Shown here piece after piece: positions 1 to 7,410 of a stretch of DNA of 64,000 bases. Numbering within the stretch: the stretch's first letter is position 1; each line of letters opens with the position of its first letter. The notes below the pieces were generated by a model. That model was not told where the DNA came from. It did not search any database and worked only from the letters and a program-made list of their open reading frames with translations. Position numbers and translations under genes: made by a program. The DNA is taken from positions 6,634,001-6,698,000 of the forward strand of contig BJHW01000001.1 in NCBI GenBank assembly GCA_005405945.1, in the 5' to 3' direction. The stretch comes from Streptomyces violaceusniger (GTDB lineage: Bacteria > Actinomycetota > Actinomycetes > Streptomycetales > Streptomycetaceae).

Positions 1-1
1 C

Positions 2-370
2 CGCTCCGCGGGTGCCTCCGTGCAGCTGCTGGCGAAGGAGGGCTCCATGGCCCACCTGCGCATGCCGTCCGGTGAGATCCGCCTGGTCGACGTCCGCTGC
101 CGCGCCACCGTCGGCGAGGTCGGCAACGCCGAGCAGTCGAACATCAACTGGGGCAAGGCCGGCCGCATGCGCTGGAAGGGCGTCCGCCCGACCGTTCGTG
201 GTGTGGTCATGAACCCCGTCGACCACCCGCACGGTGGTGGTGAGGGCAAGACCTCCGGTGGTCGCCACCCGGTCTCGCCGTGGGGTCAGAAGGAGGGCCG
301 TACGCGCTCGCCGAAGAAGGCCAGCAACAAGTACATCGTCCGCCGCCGCAAGACGAACAAGAAGCGCTAG
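2..370 (+). CDS. rplB: 50S ribosomal protein L2, C-terminal part (cut by window start)
   Basis: This is the C-terminal 122 residues of L2, which binds 23S rRNA at the peptidyl-transferase centre and at the subunit interface. The conserved VMNPVDHPHGGGEGK segment is present; its histidine is the L2 residue tied to peptidyl-transferase activity. The protein ends in the usual basic tail (RRRKTNKKR). The 5' end lies outside the window. rpsS follows after 12 bases, as in the S10 operon. Identity is certain; only the start is missing. Confidence 0.97.
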   Translation, partial: RSAGASVQLLAKEGSMAHLRMPSGEIRLVDVRCRATVGEVGNAEQSNINWGKAGRMRWKGVRPTVRGVVMNPVDHPHGGGEGKTSGGRHPVSPWGQKEGRTRSPKKASNKYIVRRRKTNKKR

Positions 371-382
371 GAGCGGGTTTAG

Positions 383-664
383 ATGCCGCGCAGTCTCAAG
401 AAGGGGCCCTTCGTCGACGACCACCTGATCAAGAAGGTGGACACGCAGAACGAAGCAGGCACCAAGAACGTCATCAAGACCTGGTCCCGCCGCTCGATGA
501 TCGTCCCGGCCATGCTCGGCCACACGATCGCGGTGCACGACGGCCGCAAGCACGTCCCGGTGTTCGTCACCGAGTCGATGGTCGGCCACAAGCTCGGCGA
601 GTTCGCGCCGACCCGCACCTTCCGCGGCCATGAGAAGGACGACCGCAAGTCGCGTCGTCGCTGA
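383..664 (+). CDS. rpsS: 30S ribosomal protein S19
   Basis: The 93-residue product has the normal S19 length and begins MPRSLKKGPFVDDHL, the family signature. S19 sits in the head of the 30S subunit, pairs with S13 and contacts 16S rRNA near the A site. It lies between rplB and rplV in S10-operon order. A purine-rich GGAGCGG precedes the ATG. Confidence 0.98.
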   Translation: MPRSLKKGPFVDDHLIKKVDTQNEAGTKNVIKTWSRRSMIVPAMLGHTIAVHDGRKHVPVFVTESMVGHKLGEFAPTRTFRGHEKDDRKSRRR

Positions 665-704
665 TCAGCGGAAAAGACTCATGACAGACACCGAAGGGAC
701 AACC

Positions 705-1052
705 ATGGAAGCCAGGGCCCAGGCGCGGTACATCCGCGTCACGCCCATGAAGGCCCGCCGCGTGGTGGACCTCATCCGTGGCATGAGTGCCACGGAGGCC
801 CAGGCGGTCCTGCGTTTCGCCCCGCAGGCCGCGAGCGTGCCGGTCGGCAAGGTGCTGGACAGCGCCATCGCCAACGCCGCGCACAACTACGACCACACCG
901 ACGCCGACAGCCTCTTCATCTCCGAGGCGTACGTCGACGAGGGCCCGACCCTGAAGCGGTTCCGTCCGCGCGCCCAGGGCCGCGCCTACCGGATCCGCAA
1001 GCGGACCAGCCACATCACCGTGGTCGTCAGCAGCAAGGAAGGAACCCGGTAA
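705..1052 (+). CDS. rplV: 50S ribosomal protein L22
   Basis: L22 lines the nascent-peptide exit tunnel. The product from the ATG at 705 is 115 residues, starts MEARAQARYIRVTPMKARRV and carries the C-terminal beta-hairpin region with PRAQGRAYRIRKRTSHI. An in-frame ATG at 681 would add eight residues not normal for the family; AAGGGAC just upstream of 705 is the likely ribosome site. The stop overlaps the rpsC start by one base (TAATG), which implies translational coupling. Confidence 0.96.
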   Translation: MEARAQARYIRVTPMKARRVVDLIRGMSATEAQAVLRFAPQAASVPVGKVLDSAIANAAHNYDHTDADSLFISEAYVDEGPTLKRFRPRAQGRAYRIRKRTSHITVVVSSKEGTR

Positions 1053-1882
1053 TGGGCCAGAAGGTAAACCCGCACGGGTTCCGGCTCGGCATCACCACCG
1101 ACTTCAAGTCGCGCTGGTACGCCGACAAGCTGTACAAGGACTACGTCAAGGAAGACGTCGCCATCCGCCGGATGATGACGTCGGGCATGGAGCGCGCCGG
1201 TATCTCCAAGGTGGAGATCGAGCGCACCCGTGACCGGGTCCGCGTCGACATCCACACCGCCCGGCCGGGCATCGTCATCGGCCGCCGCGGCGCCGAGGCC
1301 GACCGTATCCGCGGCGACCTGGAGAAGCTGACCGGCAAGCAGGTGCAGCTGAACATCCTCGAGGTGAAGAACCCCGAGGTCGACGCTCAGCTGGTGGCCC
1401 AGGCCGTCGCCGAGCAGCTGTCCTCCCGCGTCTCCTTCCGTCGCGCCATGCGCAAGTCGATGCAGAGCGCGATGAAGGCCGGTGCCAAGGGCATCAAGAT
1501 CCAGTGTGGTGGCCGTCTCGGCGGTGCCGAGATGTCCCGCTCGGAGTTCTACCGCGAGGGCCGGGTGCCGCTGCACACGCTCCGCGCGAACGTCGAGTAC
1601 GGCTTCTTCGAGGCCAAGACCACCTTCGGCCGCATCGGCGTCAAGGTGTGGATCTACAAGGGCGACGTGAAGAACATCGCCGAGGTCCGCGCCGAGAACG
1701 CCGCCGCCCGCGCCGGCAACCGCCCGTCGCGTGGTGGCAGCGACCGCCCGCAGCGCCGTGGTGGCGAGCGCGGCGGCCGCGGCCGTAAGCCGCAGCAGTC
1801 CGCCGCGGCCGCCGAGGCCAACAAGGCCGAGGCGCCCGCGGCCGCTGCGGCCGAGCCCAGCGCAGCCGGAAAGGAGAGCTGA
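1052..1882 (+). CDS. rpsC: 30S ribosomal protein S3
   Basis: S3 (276 residues) forms part of the mRNA entry channel. It starts MGQKVNPHGFRLGI and contains the KH domain with the GRRGAEADRIR loop near residue 75. The last ~60 residues are a basic RGG-type stretch followed by an Ala/Glu-rich tail, the extension usual in streptomycetes. It overlaps the rplV stop by one base. Confidence 0.98.
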   Translation: MGQKVNPHGFRLGITTDFKSRWYADKLYKDYVKEDVAIRRMMTSGMERAGISKVEIERTRDRVRVDIHTARPGIVIGRRGAEADRIRGDLEKLTGKQVQLNILEVKNPEVDAQLVAQAVAEQLSSRVSFRRAMRKSMQSAMKAGAKGIKIQCGGRLGGAEMSRSEFYREGRVPLHTLRANVEYGFFEAKTTFGRIGVKVWIYKGDVKNIAEVRAENAAARAGNRPSRGGSDRPQRRGGERGGRGRKPQQSAAAAEANKAEAPAAAAAEPSAAGKES

Positions 1883-1886
1883 CCCC

Positions 1887-2306
1887 ATGCTGATCCCTCG
1901 CAGGGTCAAGCACCGCAAGCAGCACCACCCCAAGCGGTCCGGCATGGCCAAGGGCGGCACGGAGCTGGCGTTCGGCGAGTACGGCATCCAGGCCGTCACC
2001 CCGGCGTACGTCACCAACCGTCAGATCGAGGCCGCTCGTATCGCGATGACCCGCCACATCAAGCGTGGCGGCAAGGTCTGGATCAACATCTACCCGGACC
2101 GTCCGCTGACGAAGAAGCCTGCCGAGACCCGCATGGGTTCCGGTAAGGGTTCGCCGGAGTGGTGGGTCGCGAACGTCAAGCCCGGTCGGGTGATGTTCGA
2201 GCTGTCCTACCCGAACGAGAAGACTGCGCGTGAGGCGCTCACCCGCGCTGCTCACAAGCTCCCGATGAAGTGCCGGATCGTTCGGCGCGAGGCAGGTGAG
2301 TCGTGA
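1887..2306 (+). CDS. rplP: 50S ribosomal protein L16
   Basis: The 139-residue product starts MLIPRRVKHRKQHHPKRSG, the L16 signature, and has the KPAETRMGSGKG loop that reaches toward the A-site tRNA elbow. I chose the ATG at 1887 because AAGGAGAG lies nine bases upstream; the frame stays open further back but only antisense to rpsC tail sequence. The TGA overlaps the rpmC start. Confidence 0.97.
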   Translation: MLIPRRVKHRKQHHPKRSGMAKGGTELAFGEYGIQAVTPAYVTNRQIEAARIAMTRHIKRGGKVWINIYPDRPLTKKPAETRMGSGKGSPEWWVANVKPGRVMFELSYPNEKTAREALTRAAHKLPMKCRIVRREAGES

Positions 2307-2530
2307 TGGCGGCCGGTACCAAGGCGTCCGAGCTGCGTGAGCTGAACAACGAGGACCTCGTTGGCAAGCTGCGTGAGGCCAAGGAAGAGCTGTTCAACCT
2401 CCGCTTCCAGGCGGCGACCGGACAGCTCGAGAACCACGGCCGGCTGAAGGCCGTCCGGAAGGACATCGCCCGGATCTACACCCTGATGCGGGAGCGCGAG
2501 CTCGGCATCGAGACGGTGGAGAGCGCCTGA
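2306..2530 (+). CDS. rpmC: 50S ribosomal protein L29
   Basis: This 74-residue helical protein sits at the tunnel exit, where it contacts trigger factor and SRP. The sequence MAAGTKASELRELNNEDL followed by EELFNLRFQAATGQLEN is diagnostic. Translation could begin at GTG 2303 or ATG 2306; the ATG overlaps the rplP stop by one base (TGATG) and gives the usual length. The stop overlaps the rpsQ start. Confidence 0.95.
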   Translation: MAAGTKASELRELNNEDLVGKLREAKEELFNLRFQAATGQLENHGRLKAVRKDIARIYTLMRERELGIETVESA

Positions 2531-2817
2531 TGAGCGAGACGAATGTGACTGAGAACGCACCGCAGAACCGCGGCTTCCGCAAGACCCGTGAGGGTCTGGT
2601 CGTCAGCGACAAGATGGACAAGACCGTCGTCGTCGCCGTCGAGGACCGCGTCAAGCACGCGCTGTACGGCAAGGTCATCCGCCGTACCAACAAGCTCAAG
2701 GCGCACGACGAGCAGAACGCCGCGGGTGTCGGCGACCGCGTCCTCCTGATGGAGACCCGGCCGCTGTCCGCGACCAAGCGCTGGCGCGTCGTCGAGATCC
2801 TCGAGAAGGCCAAGTAA
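2530..2817 (+). CDS. rpsQ: 30S ribosomal protein S17
   Basis: S17 is an OB-fold primary binder of the 16S rRNA 5' domain. The 95-residue product has GLVVSDKMDKTVVVAVE and HDEQNAAGVGDRVLLMETRPLS, both family hallmarks. It is the last gene of the S10-type block; two hairpins separate it from rplN. Confidence 0.97.
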   Translation: MSETNVTENAPQNRGFRKTREGLVVSDKMDKTVVVAVEDRVKHALYGKVIRRTNKLKAHDEQNAAGVGDRVLLMETRPLSATKRWRVVEILEKAK

Positions 2818-2820
2818 CCC

Positions 2821-2888
2821 CCTGAGGACAGCAGTCCTCAGGCCAGTTCCGCCAGGCTCGGCGGGGGCCCGGACCAGGGCCCCCGCCG
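2821..2888 (+). terminator. Two consecutive hairpins between rpsQ and rplN
   Basis: Hairpin 1 has a perfect 9 bp stem (2821-2829 with 2834-2842, loop AGCA). Hairpin 2 has a perfect 12 bp GC stem (2859-2870 with 2877-2888, 6 nt loop). No T tract follows. They mark the boundary where S10 and spc operons are separate in many bacteria, so attenuation or an RNA processing site is likely. Confidence 0.6.
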
Positions 2889-2916
2889 GGAACCGGCAGA
2901 CGATCAGGAGATAGAC

Positions 2917-3285
2917 GTGATCCAGCAGGAGTCGCGACTGCGCGTCGCCGACAACACGGGCGCGAAGGAGATCCTTTGCATCCGTGTTCTCGGTGGCTCC
3001 GGTCGCCGCTACGCGGGCATTGGTGACGTCATCGTCGCCACCGTCAAGGACGCGATCCCCGGTGGCAACGTGAAGAAGGGTGACGTCGTCAAGGCGGTCA
3101 TCGTGCGCACCGTGAAGGAGCGCCGCCGCCCGGACGGTTCGTACATCCGCTTCGACGAGAACGCGGCCGTCATCCTCAAGAACGATGGCGACCCCCGTGG
3201 CACCCGTATCTTCGGCCCCGTGGGCCGTGAGCTGCGCGAGAAGAAGTTCATGAAGATCATCTCGCTCGCGCCGGAGGTGCTGTAA
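2917..3285 (+). CDS. rplN: 50S ribosomal protein L14
   Basis: L14 (122 residues, GTG start) binds 23S rRNA near the factor-binding site and bridges to the 30S subunit. The sequence MIQQESRLRVADNTGAKEIL is the classic start, and the C-terminal GTRIFGPVGRELR is conserved. AGGAGA lies six bases upstream. First gene of the spc-type block, after the hairpin pair. Confidence 0.97.
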   Translation: MIQQESRLRVADNTGAKEILCIRVLGGSGRRYAGIGDVIVATVKDAIPGGNVKKGDVVKAVIVRTVKERRRPDGSYIRFDENAAVILKNDGDPRGTRIFGPVGRELREKKFMKIISLAPEVL

Positions 3286-3288
3286 CCG

Positions 3289-3612
3289 ATGAAGATCAAG
3301 AAGGGCGACCTGGTCCAGGTCATCACCGGTAAGGACAAGGGCAAGCAGGGCAAGGTCATCGCGGCCTTCCCGCGCGAGGACCGGGTCCTGGTCGAGGGTG
3401 TCAACCGGGTCAAGAAGCACACCAAGGCCGGACAGACCGCTCGTGGTTCGAAGACCGGCGGCATCGTGACGACCGAGGCCCCCATCCACGTGAGCAATGT
3501 GCAGCTCGTGGTGGAGAAGGACGGCAAGAAGGTCGTCACCCGCGTCGGATACCGCTTCGACGACGAGGGCAACAAGATCCGCGTTGCCAAGCGGACCGGT
3601 GAGGACATCTGA
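3289..3612 (+). CDS. rplX: 50S ribosomal protein L24
   Basis: L24 is an assembly initiator of the large subunit. The 107-residue product has the N-terminal KOW motif (KKGDLVQVITGKDKGKQGKV). It starts three bases after rplN and overlaps rplE by one base. Confidence 0.97.
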   Translation: MKIKKGDLVQVITGKDKGKQGKVIAAFPREDRVLVEGVNRVKKHTKAGQTARGSKTGGIVTTEAPIHVSNVQLVVEKDGKKVVTRVGYRFDDEGNKIRVAKRTGEDI

Positions 3613-4172
3613 TGACTGCCACCACCACTGCACCGCGTCTCAAGGCGCGCTACCGCGAAGAGATCCAGGGCAAGCTGCAGGAGCAGTTCTCCTACGAGAA
3701 CGTCATGCAGATCCCGGGTCTGACCAAGGTCGTGGTCAACATGGGTGTGGGCGACGCCGCCCGCGACTCCAAGCTGATCGAGGGCGCCATCCGCGACCTC
3801 GCCACGATCACCGGCCAGAAGCCCGCCGTCACCAAGGCCCGTAAGTCCATCGCGCAGTTCAAGCTGCGTGAGGGCCAGCCGATCGGTGCCCACGTCACCC
3901 TCCGCGGTGACCGCATGTGGGAGTTCCTGGACCGCCTGGTGTCGCTCGCGCTTCCGCGCATCCGCGACTTCCGCGGTCTGTCGCCGAAGCAGTTCGACGG
4001 CCGGGGCAACTACACCTTCGGTCTCACGGAGCAGGTCATGTTCCACGAGATCGACCAGGACAAGATCGACCGCGTCCGGGGTATGGACATCACCGTGGTG
4101 ACCACGGCGACCAACGACGAAGAGGGCCGCGCCCTGCTGCGTCACCTCGGCTTCCCGTTCAAGGAGGCGTGA
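3612..4172 (+). CDS. rplE: 50S ribosomal protein L5
   Basis: L5 (186 residues) binds 5S rRNA and the P-site tRNA. Conserved segments include QIPGLTKVVVNMGVGDA, the KARKSIAQFKLREG region and the C-terminal RALLRHLGFPF. ATG overlaps the rplX TGA. Confidence 0.98.
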   Translation: MTATTTAPRLKARYREEIQGKLQEQFSYENVMQIPGLTKVVVNMGVGDAARDSKLIEGAIRDLATITGQKPAVTKARKSIAQFKLREGQPIGAHVTLRGDRMWEFLDRLVSLALPRIRDFRGLSPKQFDGRGNYTFGLTEQVMFHEIDQDKIDRVRGMDITVVTTATNDEEGRALLRHLGFPFKEA

Positions 4173-4175
4173 GCC

Positions 4176-4361
4176 GTGGCGAAGAAGGCTCTCATTGCCA
4201 AGGCCGCCCGCAAGCCCAAGTTCGGCGTGCGTGGGTACACGCGCTGCCAGCGCTGCGGACGTCCGCACTCCGTGTACCGCAAGTTCGGCCTGTGCCGCGT
4301 GTGCCTCCGTGAGATGGCTCACCGCGGCGAGCTGCCGGGCGTGACCAAGAGCTCCTGGTAA
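4176..4361 (+). CDS. rpsZ: 30S ribosomal protein S14, zinc-binding short form
   Basis: At 61 residues with two CxxC knuckles (RCQRCGRP and GLCRVCLRE), this is the short zinc-ribbon S14 (type Z). Streptomycetes also hold a longer zinc-free paralogue elsewhere that is induced when zinc is scarce; that is family knowledge, not visible here. GTG start, three bases after rplE. Confidence 0.96.
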   Translation: MAKKALIAKAARKPKFGVRGYTRCQRCGRPHSVYRKFGLCRVCLREMAHRGELPGVTKSSW

Positions 4362-4570
4362 TCGACCCTTACGGGTTGATACCGGGCTCTCGGTAAGCAA
4401 ATGGATGGCGAGGCCCGCCCGTCCGCTCCCGTAGAGTGGAAGGGTTGGGCGCTCGCCGCCCAGAATCCTTACTACGCCGTAGGTCCCCGCGCCGCACCCG
4501 TGCCCGCCACTGAGCGGGTGAGAGGGATGGCGCATACAGGAAACCCCGGCGAGAGAGGCCGAAGGCCATC
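4362..4570 (+). promoter_or_regulatory. rpsZ-rpsH spacer with hairpin
   Basis: This 209-base gap is unusually long for the operon. It holds a small stem-loop (TGGGCG 4446-4451 with CGCCCA 4457-4462) and a GGCC-GAA-GGCC foldback just before rpsH. I see no convincing -35/-10 pair. A leader for translational feedback or an internal promoter is possible. Confidence 0.35.
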
Positions 4571-4969
4571 ATGACCATGACCGATCCGATCGCAGACATG
4601 CTGACGCGTCTGCGAAACGCGAACTCGGCGTACCACGACTCCGTCGTGATGCCCCACAGCAAGATCAAGTCGCATATCGCGGAGATCCTCCAGCAGGAGG
4701 GCTACATCACCGGCTGGAAGGTCGAGGACGCCGAGGTCGGCAAGAACCTCGTCCTCGAGCTGAAGTTCGGCCCGAACCGCGAGCGCTCGATCGCCGGCAT
4801 CAAGCGGATCTCGAAGCCGGGCCTGCGGGTCTACGCAAAGTCCACCAACCTGCCGAAGGTGCTCGGCGGCCTGGGCGTGGCGATCATCTCCACGTCGCAC
4901 GGGCTCCTCACCGACAAGCAGGCCGGCAAGAAGGGCGTGGGTGGGGAAGTCCTCGCCTACGTCTGGTAA
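4571..4969 (+). CDS. rpsH: 30S ribosomal protein S8
   Basis: S8 (132 residues) is a primary 16S rRNA binder and, in E. coli, the spc operon repressor. The N-terminus MTMTDPIADMLTRLRNAN and C-terminus GVGGEVLAYVW are diagnostic. A second in-frame ATG at 4577 is possible; the family normally starts MTMTDP, so 4571 is kept. Confidence 0.97.
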   Translation: MTMTDPIADMLTRLRNANSAYHDSVVMPHSKIKSHIAEILQQEGYITGWKVEDAEVGKNLVLELKFGPNRERSIAGIKRISKPGLRVYAKSTNLPKVLGGLGVAIISTSHGLLTDKQAGKKGVGGEVLAYVW

Positions 4970-4989
4970 CCAGGGAACGGAGGAAGCAC

Positions 4990-5529
4990 ATGTCGCGCAT
5001 TGGCAAGCTGCCCATCCAGGTTCCCGCTGGTGTGGACGTCACCATCGATGGCCGCACGGTCGCCGTGAAGGGCCCCAAGGGCTCTCTCTCGCACACCGTC
5101 GCCGCGCCGATCGAGGTCGCCAAGGGTGAGGACAACGTCCTCGTTGTCACCCGCCCGAACGACGAGCGTCAGAACAAGGCCCTGCACGGCCTGTCGCGCA
5201 CGCTGGTGGCGAACATGATCACCGGCGTGACCCAGGGCTACAGCAAGGCGCTCGAGATCAGCGGTGTCGGTTACCGCGTCCAGGCCAAGGGCTCCAACCT
5301 GGAGTTCTCCCTGGGCTACAGCCACCCGATCCTGGTCGAGGCCCCGGAGGGCATCTCCTTCAAGGTGGAGTCCCCGACCAAGCTGAGCGTCGAGGGCATC
5401 GACAAGCAGAAGGTCGGCGAGGTCGCCGCGAACATCCGCAAGCTGCGCAAGCCCGACCCGTACAAGGCCAAGGGCGTGAAGTACGCGGGCGAGGTCATCC
5501 GCCGCAAGGTCGGAAAGGCTGGTAAGTAA
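4990..5529 (+). CDS. rplF: 50S ribosomal protein L6
   Basis: L6 (179 residues) lies near the sarcin-ricin loop. It starts MSRIGKLPIQVPAGVDVTI and ends in the signature RKPDPYKAKGVKYAGE with a basic tail. GGAGGAAG lies just upstream of the ATG. Confidence 0.98.
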   Translation: MSRIGKLPIQVPAGVDVTIDGRTVAVKGPKGSLSHTVAAPIEVAKGEDNVLVVTRPNDERQNKALHGLSRTLVANMITGVTQGYSKALEISGVGYRVQAKGSNLEFSLGYSHPILVEAPEGISFKVESPTKLSVEGIDKQKVGEVAANIRKLRKPDPYKAKGVKYAGEVIRRKVGKAGK

Positions 5530-5532
5530 GCC

Positions 5533-5916
5533 ATGGCATACGGTGTGAAGATCGCCAAGGGCAACGCGCGCAAGGCCGCTGCCGTCAAGCGGCGTCACAT
5601 CCGCGTCCGCAAGCGGGTCTCCGGTACGCCGGTCCGCCCCCGCCTCGTGGTGACGCGGTCCAACCGTCACATGGTGGCGCAGGTCATCGACGACATCGCG
5701 GGCCACACCCTGGCCTCGGCGTCGACGCTGGACAGCTCCATCCGGGCGGCCGAGGGCGACAAGAGCGCCCAGGCGCAGCAGGTCGGCGCCCTGGTGGCCG
5801 AGCGGGCGAAGGCCGCGGGCATCGAGGCCGTCGTGTTCGACCGCGGTGGCAACAAGTACGCCGGGCGCATCGCCGCTCTGGCGGACGCCGCCCGCGAGGC
5901 CGGGCTGAAGTTCTGA
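5533..5916 (+). CDS. rplR: 50S ribosomal protein L18
   Basis: L18 (127 residues) is the third 5S rRNA-binding protein. The sequence VSGTPVRPRLVVTRSNRHM and the C-terminal VVFDRGGNKYAGRIAALADAAR are conserved. It starts three bases after rplF. Confidence 0.97.
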   Translation: MAYGVKIAKGNARKAAAVKRRHIRVRKRVSGTPVRPRLVVTRSNRHMVAQVIDDIAGHTLASASTLDSSIRAAEGDKSAQAQQVGALVAERAKAAGIEAVVFDRGGNKYAGRIAALADAAREAGLKF

Positions 5917-5959
5917 GCCCCGGTTCCAACGCAAAGCGGAAACGAGAGAGGTAAATCCA

Positions 5960-6565
5960 ATGGCTGGACCCCAGCGCCGCGGTGGCGGCGCCGGTGGCGG
6001 CGAGCGGCGGGACCGGAAGGACCGGCGGGACGGTGGCGCTGCCGCCGAGAAGACCGCTTACGTCGAGCGTGTTGTCGCGATCAACCGCGTCGCCAAGGTT
6101 GTGAAGGGTGGTCGTCGCTTCAGCTTCACCGCGCTGGTCGTGGTGGGCGACGGTGACGGCACCGTGGGTGTCGGTTACGGCAAGGCCAAGGAGGTGCCGG
6201 CCGCGATCGCCAAGGGCGTGGAGGAGGCCAAGAAGCACTTCTTCAAGGTCCCCCGGATCGCCGGCACCATCCCGCACCCGATCCAGGGTGAGGAGGCCGC
6301 GGGTGTCGTGCTGCTGAAGCCGGCGTCGCCCGGTACCGGTGTGATCGCCGGTGGCCCGGTGCGTGCCGTGCTGGAGTGCGCGGGCATCCACGACGTGCTG
6401 AGCAAGTCGCTCGGCTCGTCGAACCCGATCAACATCGTGCACGCCACGGTGGCCGCTCTGCGGGGCCTGCAGCGCCCCGAGGAGATCGCCGCCCGTCGTG
6501 GCCTGCCGCTGGAGGACGTCGCCCCCGCCGCTCTGCTGCGGGCGCGTGCCGGGGTGGGTGTGTGA
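5960..6565 (+). CDS. rpsE: 30S ribosomal protein S5
   Basis: S5 (201 residues) contributes to decoding fidelity. An Arg/Gly-rich N-terminal extension (~30 residues) precedes the double-stranded RNA-binding-like domain with VVGDGDGTVGVGYGKAKEVP. The spectinomycin loop region (KVVKGGRRFSFTA) looks wild-type. The stop overlaps a possible GTG start of rpmD. Confidence 0.97.
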   Translation: MAGPQRRGGGAGGGERRDRKDRRDGGAAAEKTAYVERVVAINRVAKVVKGGRRFSFTALVVVGDGDGTVGVGYGKAKEVPAAIAKGVEEAKKHFFKVPRIAGTIPHPIQGEEAAGVVLLKPASPGTGVIAGGPVRAVLECAGIHDVLSKSLGSSNPINIVHATVAALRGLQRPEEIAARRGLPLEDVAPAALLRARAGVGV

Positions 6566-6567
6566 GC

Positions 6568-6750
6568 ATGGCCCGCCTGAAGATCACGCAGACGAAGTCG
6601 TACATCGGCAGCAAGCAGAACCACCGCGACACGCTGCGTTCGCTCGGGCTGAAGAAGCTCGGCGACGTGGTCGTCAAGGAGGACCGCCCCGAGTTCCGCG
6701 GCATGGCGCAGACCGTGCGGCACCTCGTGACGGTCGAGGAGGTCGACTGA
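6568..6750 (+). CDS. rpmD: 50S ribosomal protein L30
   Basis: L30 is 60 residues from ATG 6568 (MARLKITQTKSYIGSKQNHR). A GTG at 6562, overlapping the rpsE stop, would add two residues; the usual family length favours 6568. No clear Shine-Dalgarno is visible, which suggests translation coupled to rpsE. Confidence 0.94.
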   Translation: MARLKITQTKSYIGSKQNHRDTLRSLGLKKLGDVVVKEDRPEFRGMAQTVRHLVTVEEVD

Positions 6751-6751
6751 C

Positions 6752-7207
6752 ATGGCGGAGAACAACCCGCTGAAGGTCCACAACCTCCGGCCCGCCCCGG
6801 GCGCCAAGACCGCCAAGACCCGTGTCGGTCGTGGTGAGGCGTCCAAGGGTAAGACCGCTGGTCGTGGCACCAAGGGCACCAAGGCCCGCTACCAGGTTCC
6901 GGAGCGCTTCGAGGGTGGGCAGATGCCCCTCCACATGCGGCTCCCGAAGCTCAAGGGCTTCAAGAACCCCTTCCGCACCGAGTACCAGGTCGTGAACCTG
7001 GACAAGCTGGCCGCGCTCTACCCCGAGGGTGGCGAGGTCACGGTGGCCGACCTGGTCGCCAAGGGTGCGGTTCGCAAGAACCAGCTCGTCAAGGTGCTGG
7101 GCTCCGGTGAGGTCTCGGTGGCGCTCCAGGTGACGGTCGACGCCGTCTCCGGCTCCGCCAAGGACAAGATCACCGCAGCCGGTGGCACCGTCACCGAGCT
7201 CGTCTGA
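6752..7207 (+). CDS. rplO: 50S ribosomal protein L15
   Basis: L15 (151 residues) is a late assembly protein. The glycine-rich N-terminal half (VGRGEASKGKTAGRGTKG) wraps around 23S rRNA; MRLPKLKGFKNPF is conserved. It starts one base after rpmD stops and is followed by a strong hairpin. Confidence 0.97.
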   Translation: MAENNPLKVHNLRPAPGAKTAKTRVGRGEASKGKTAGRGTKGTKARYQVPERFEGGQMPLHMRLPKLKGFKNPFRTEYQVVNLDKLAALYPEGGEVTVADLVAKGAVRKNQLVKVLGSGEVSVALQVTVDAVSGSAKDKITAAGGTVTELV

Positions 7208-7223
7208 GCACGGTGAGTTTCTG

Positions 7224-7257
7224 ACCGGGGGTGCCCCAGATACGGGGCATCCCCGGT
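7224..7257 (+). terminator. Hairpin after rplO
   Basis: A 14 bp stem (7224-7237 with 7244-7257, one G-T pair, 6 nt loop) folds directly downstream of rplO. It separates the ribosomal-protein block from secY, about 150 bases further on. Confidence 0.65.
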
Positions 7258-7410
7258 TGGTCGTTCCAAGCGGGGCCGGGTCGCCGGTAAGGTGGCTGGC
7301 GTTGTTACTTTCCGCGCGGTACGTCTCCGCGCGGGTCCTGGCTGATAAGTATTCGTCGATCCTCAAGACCGTCACCTCTCGCGAAGCGACGCGGGGGCGC
7401 AGGAGGCACC

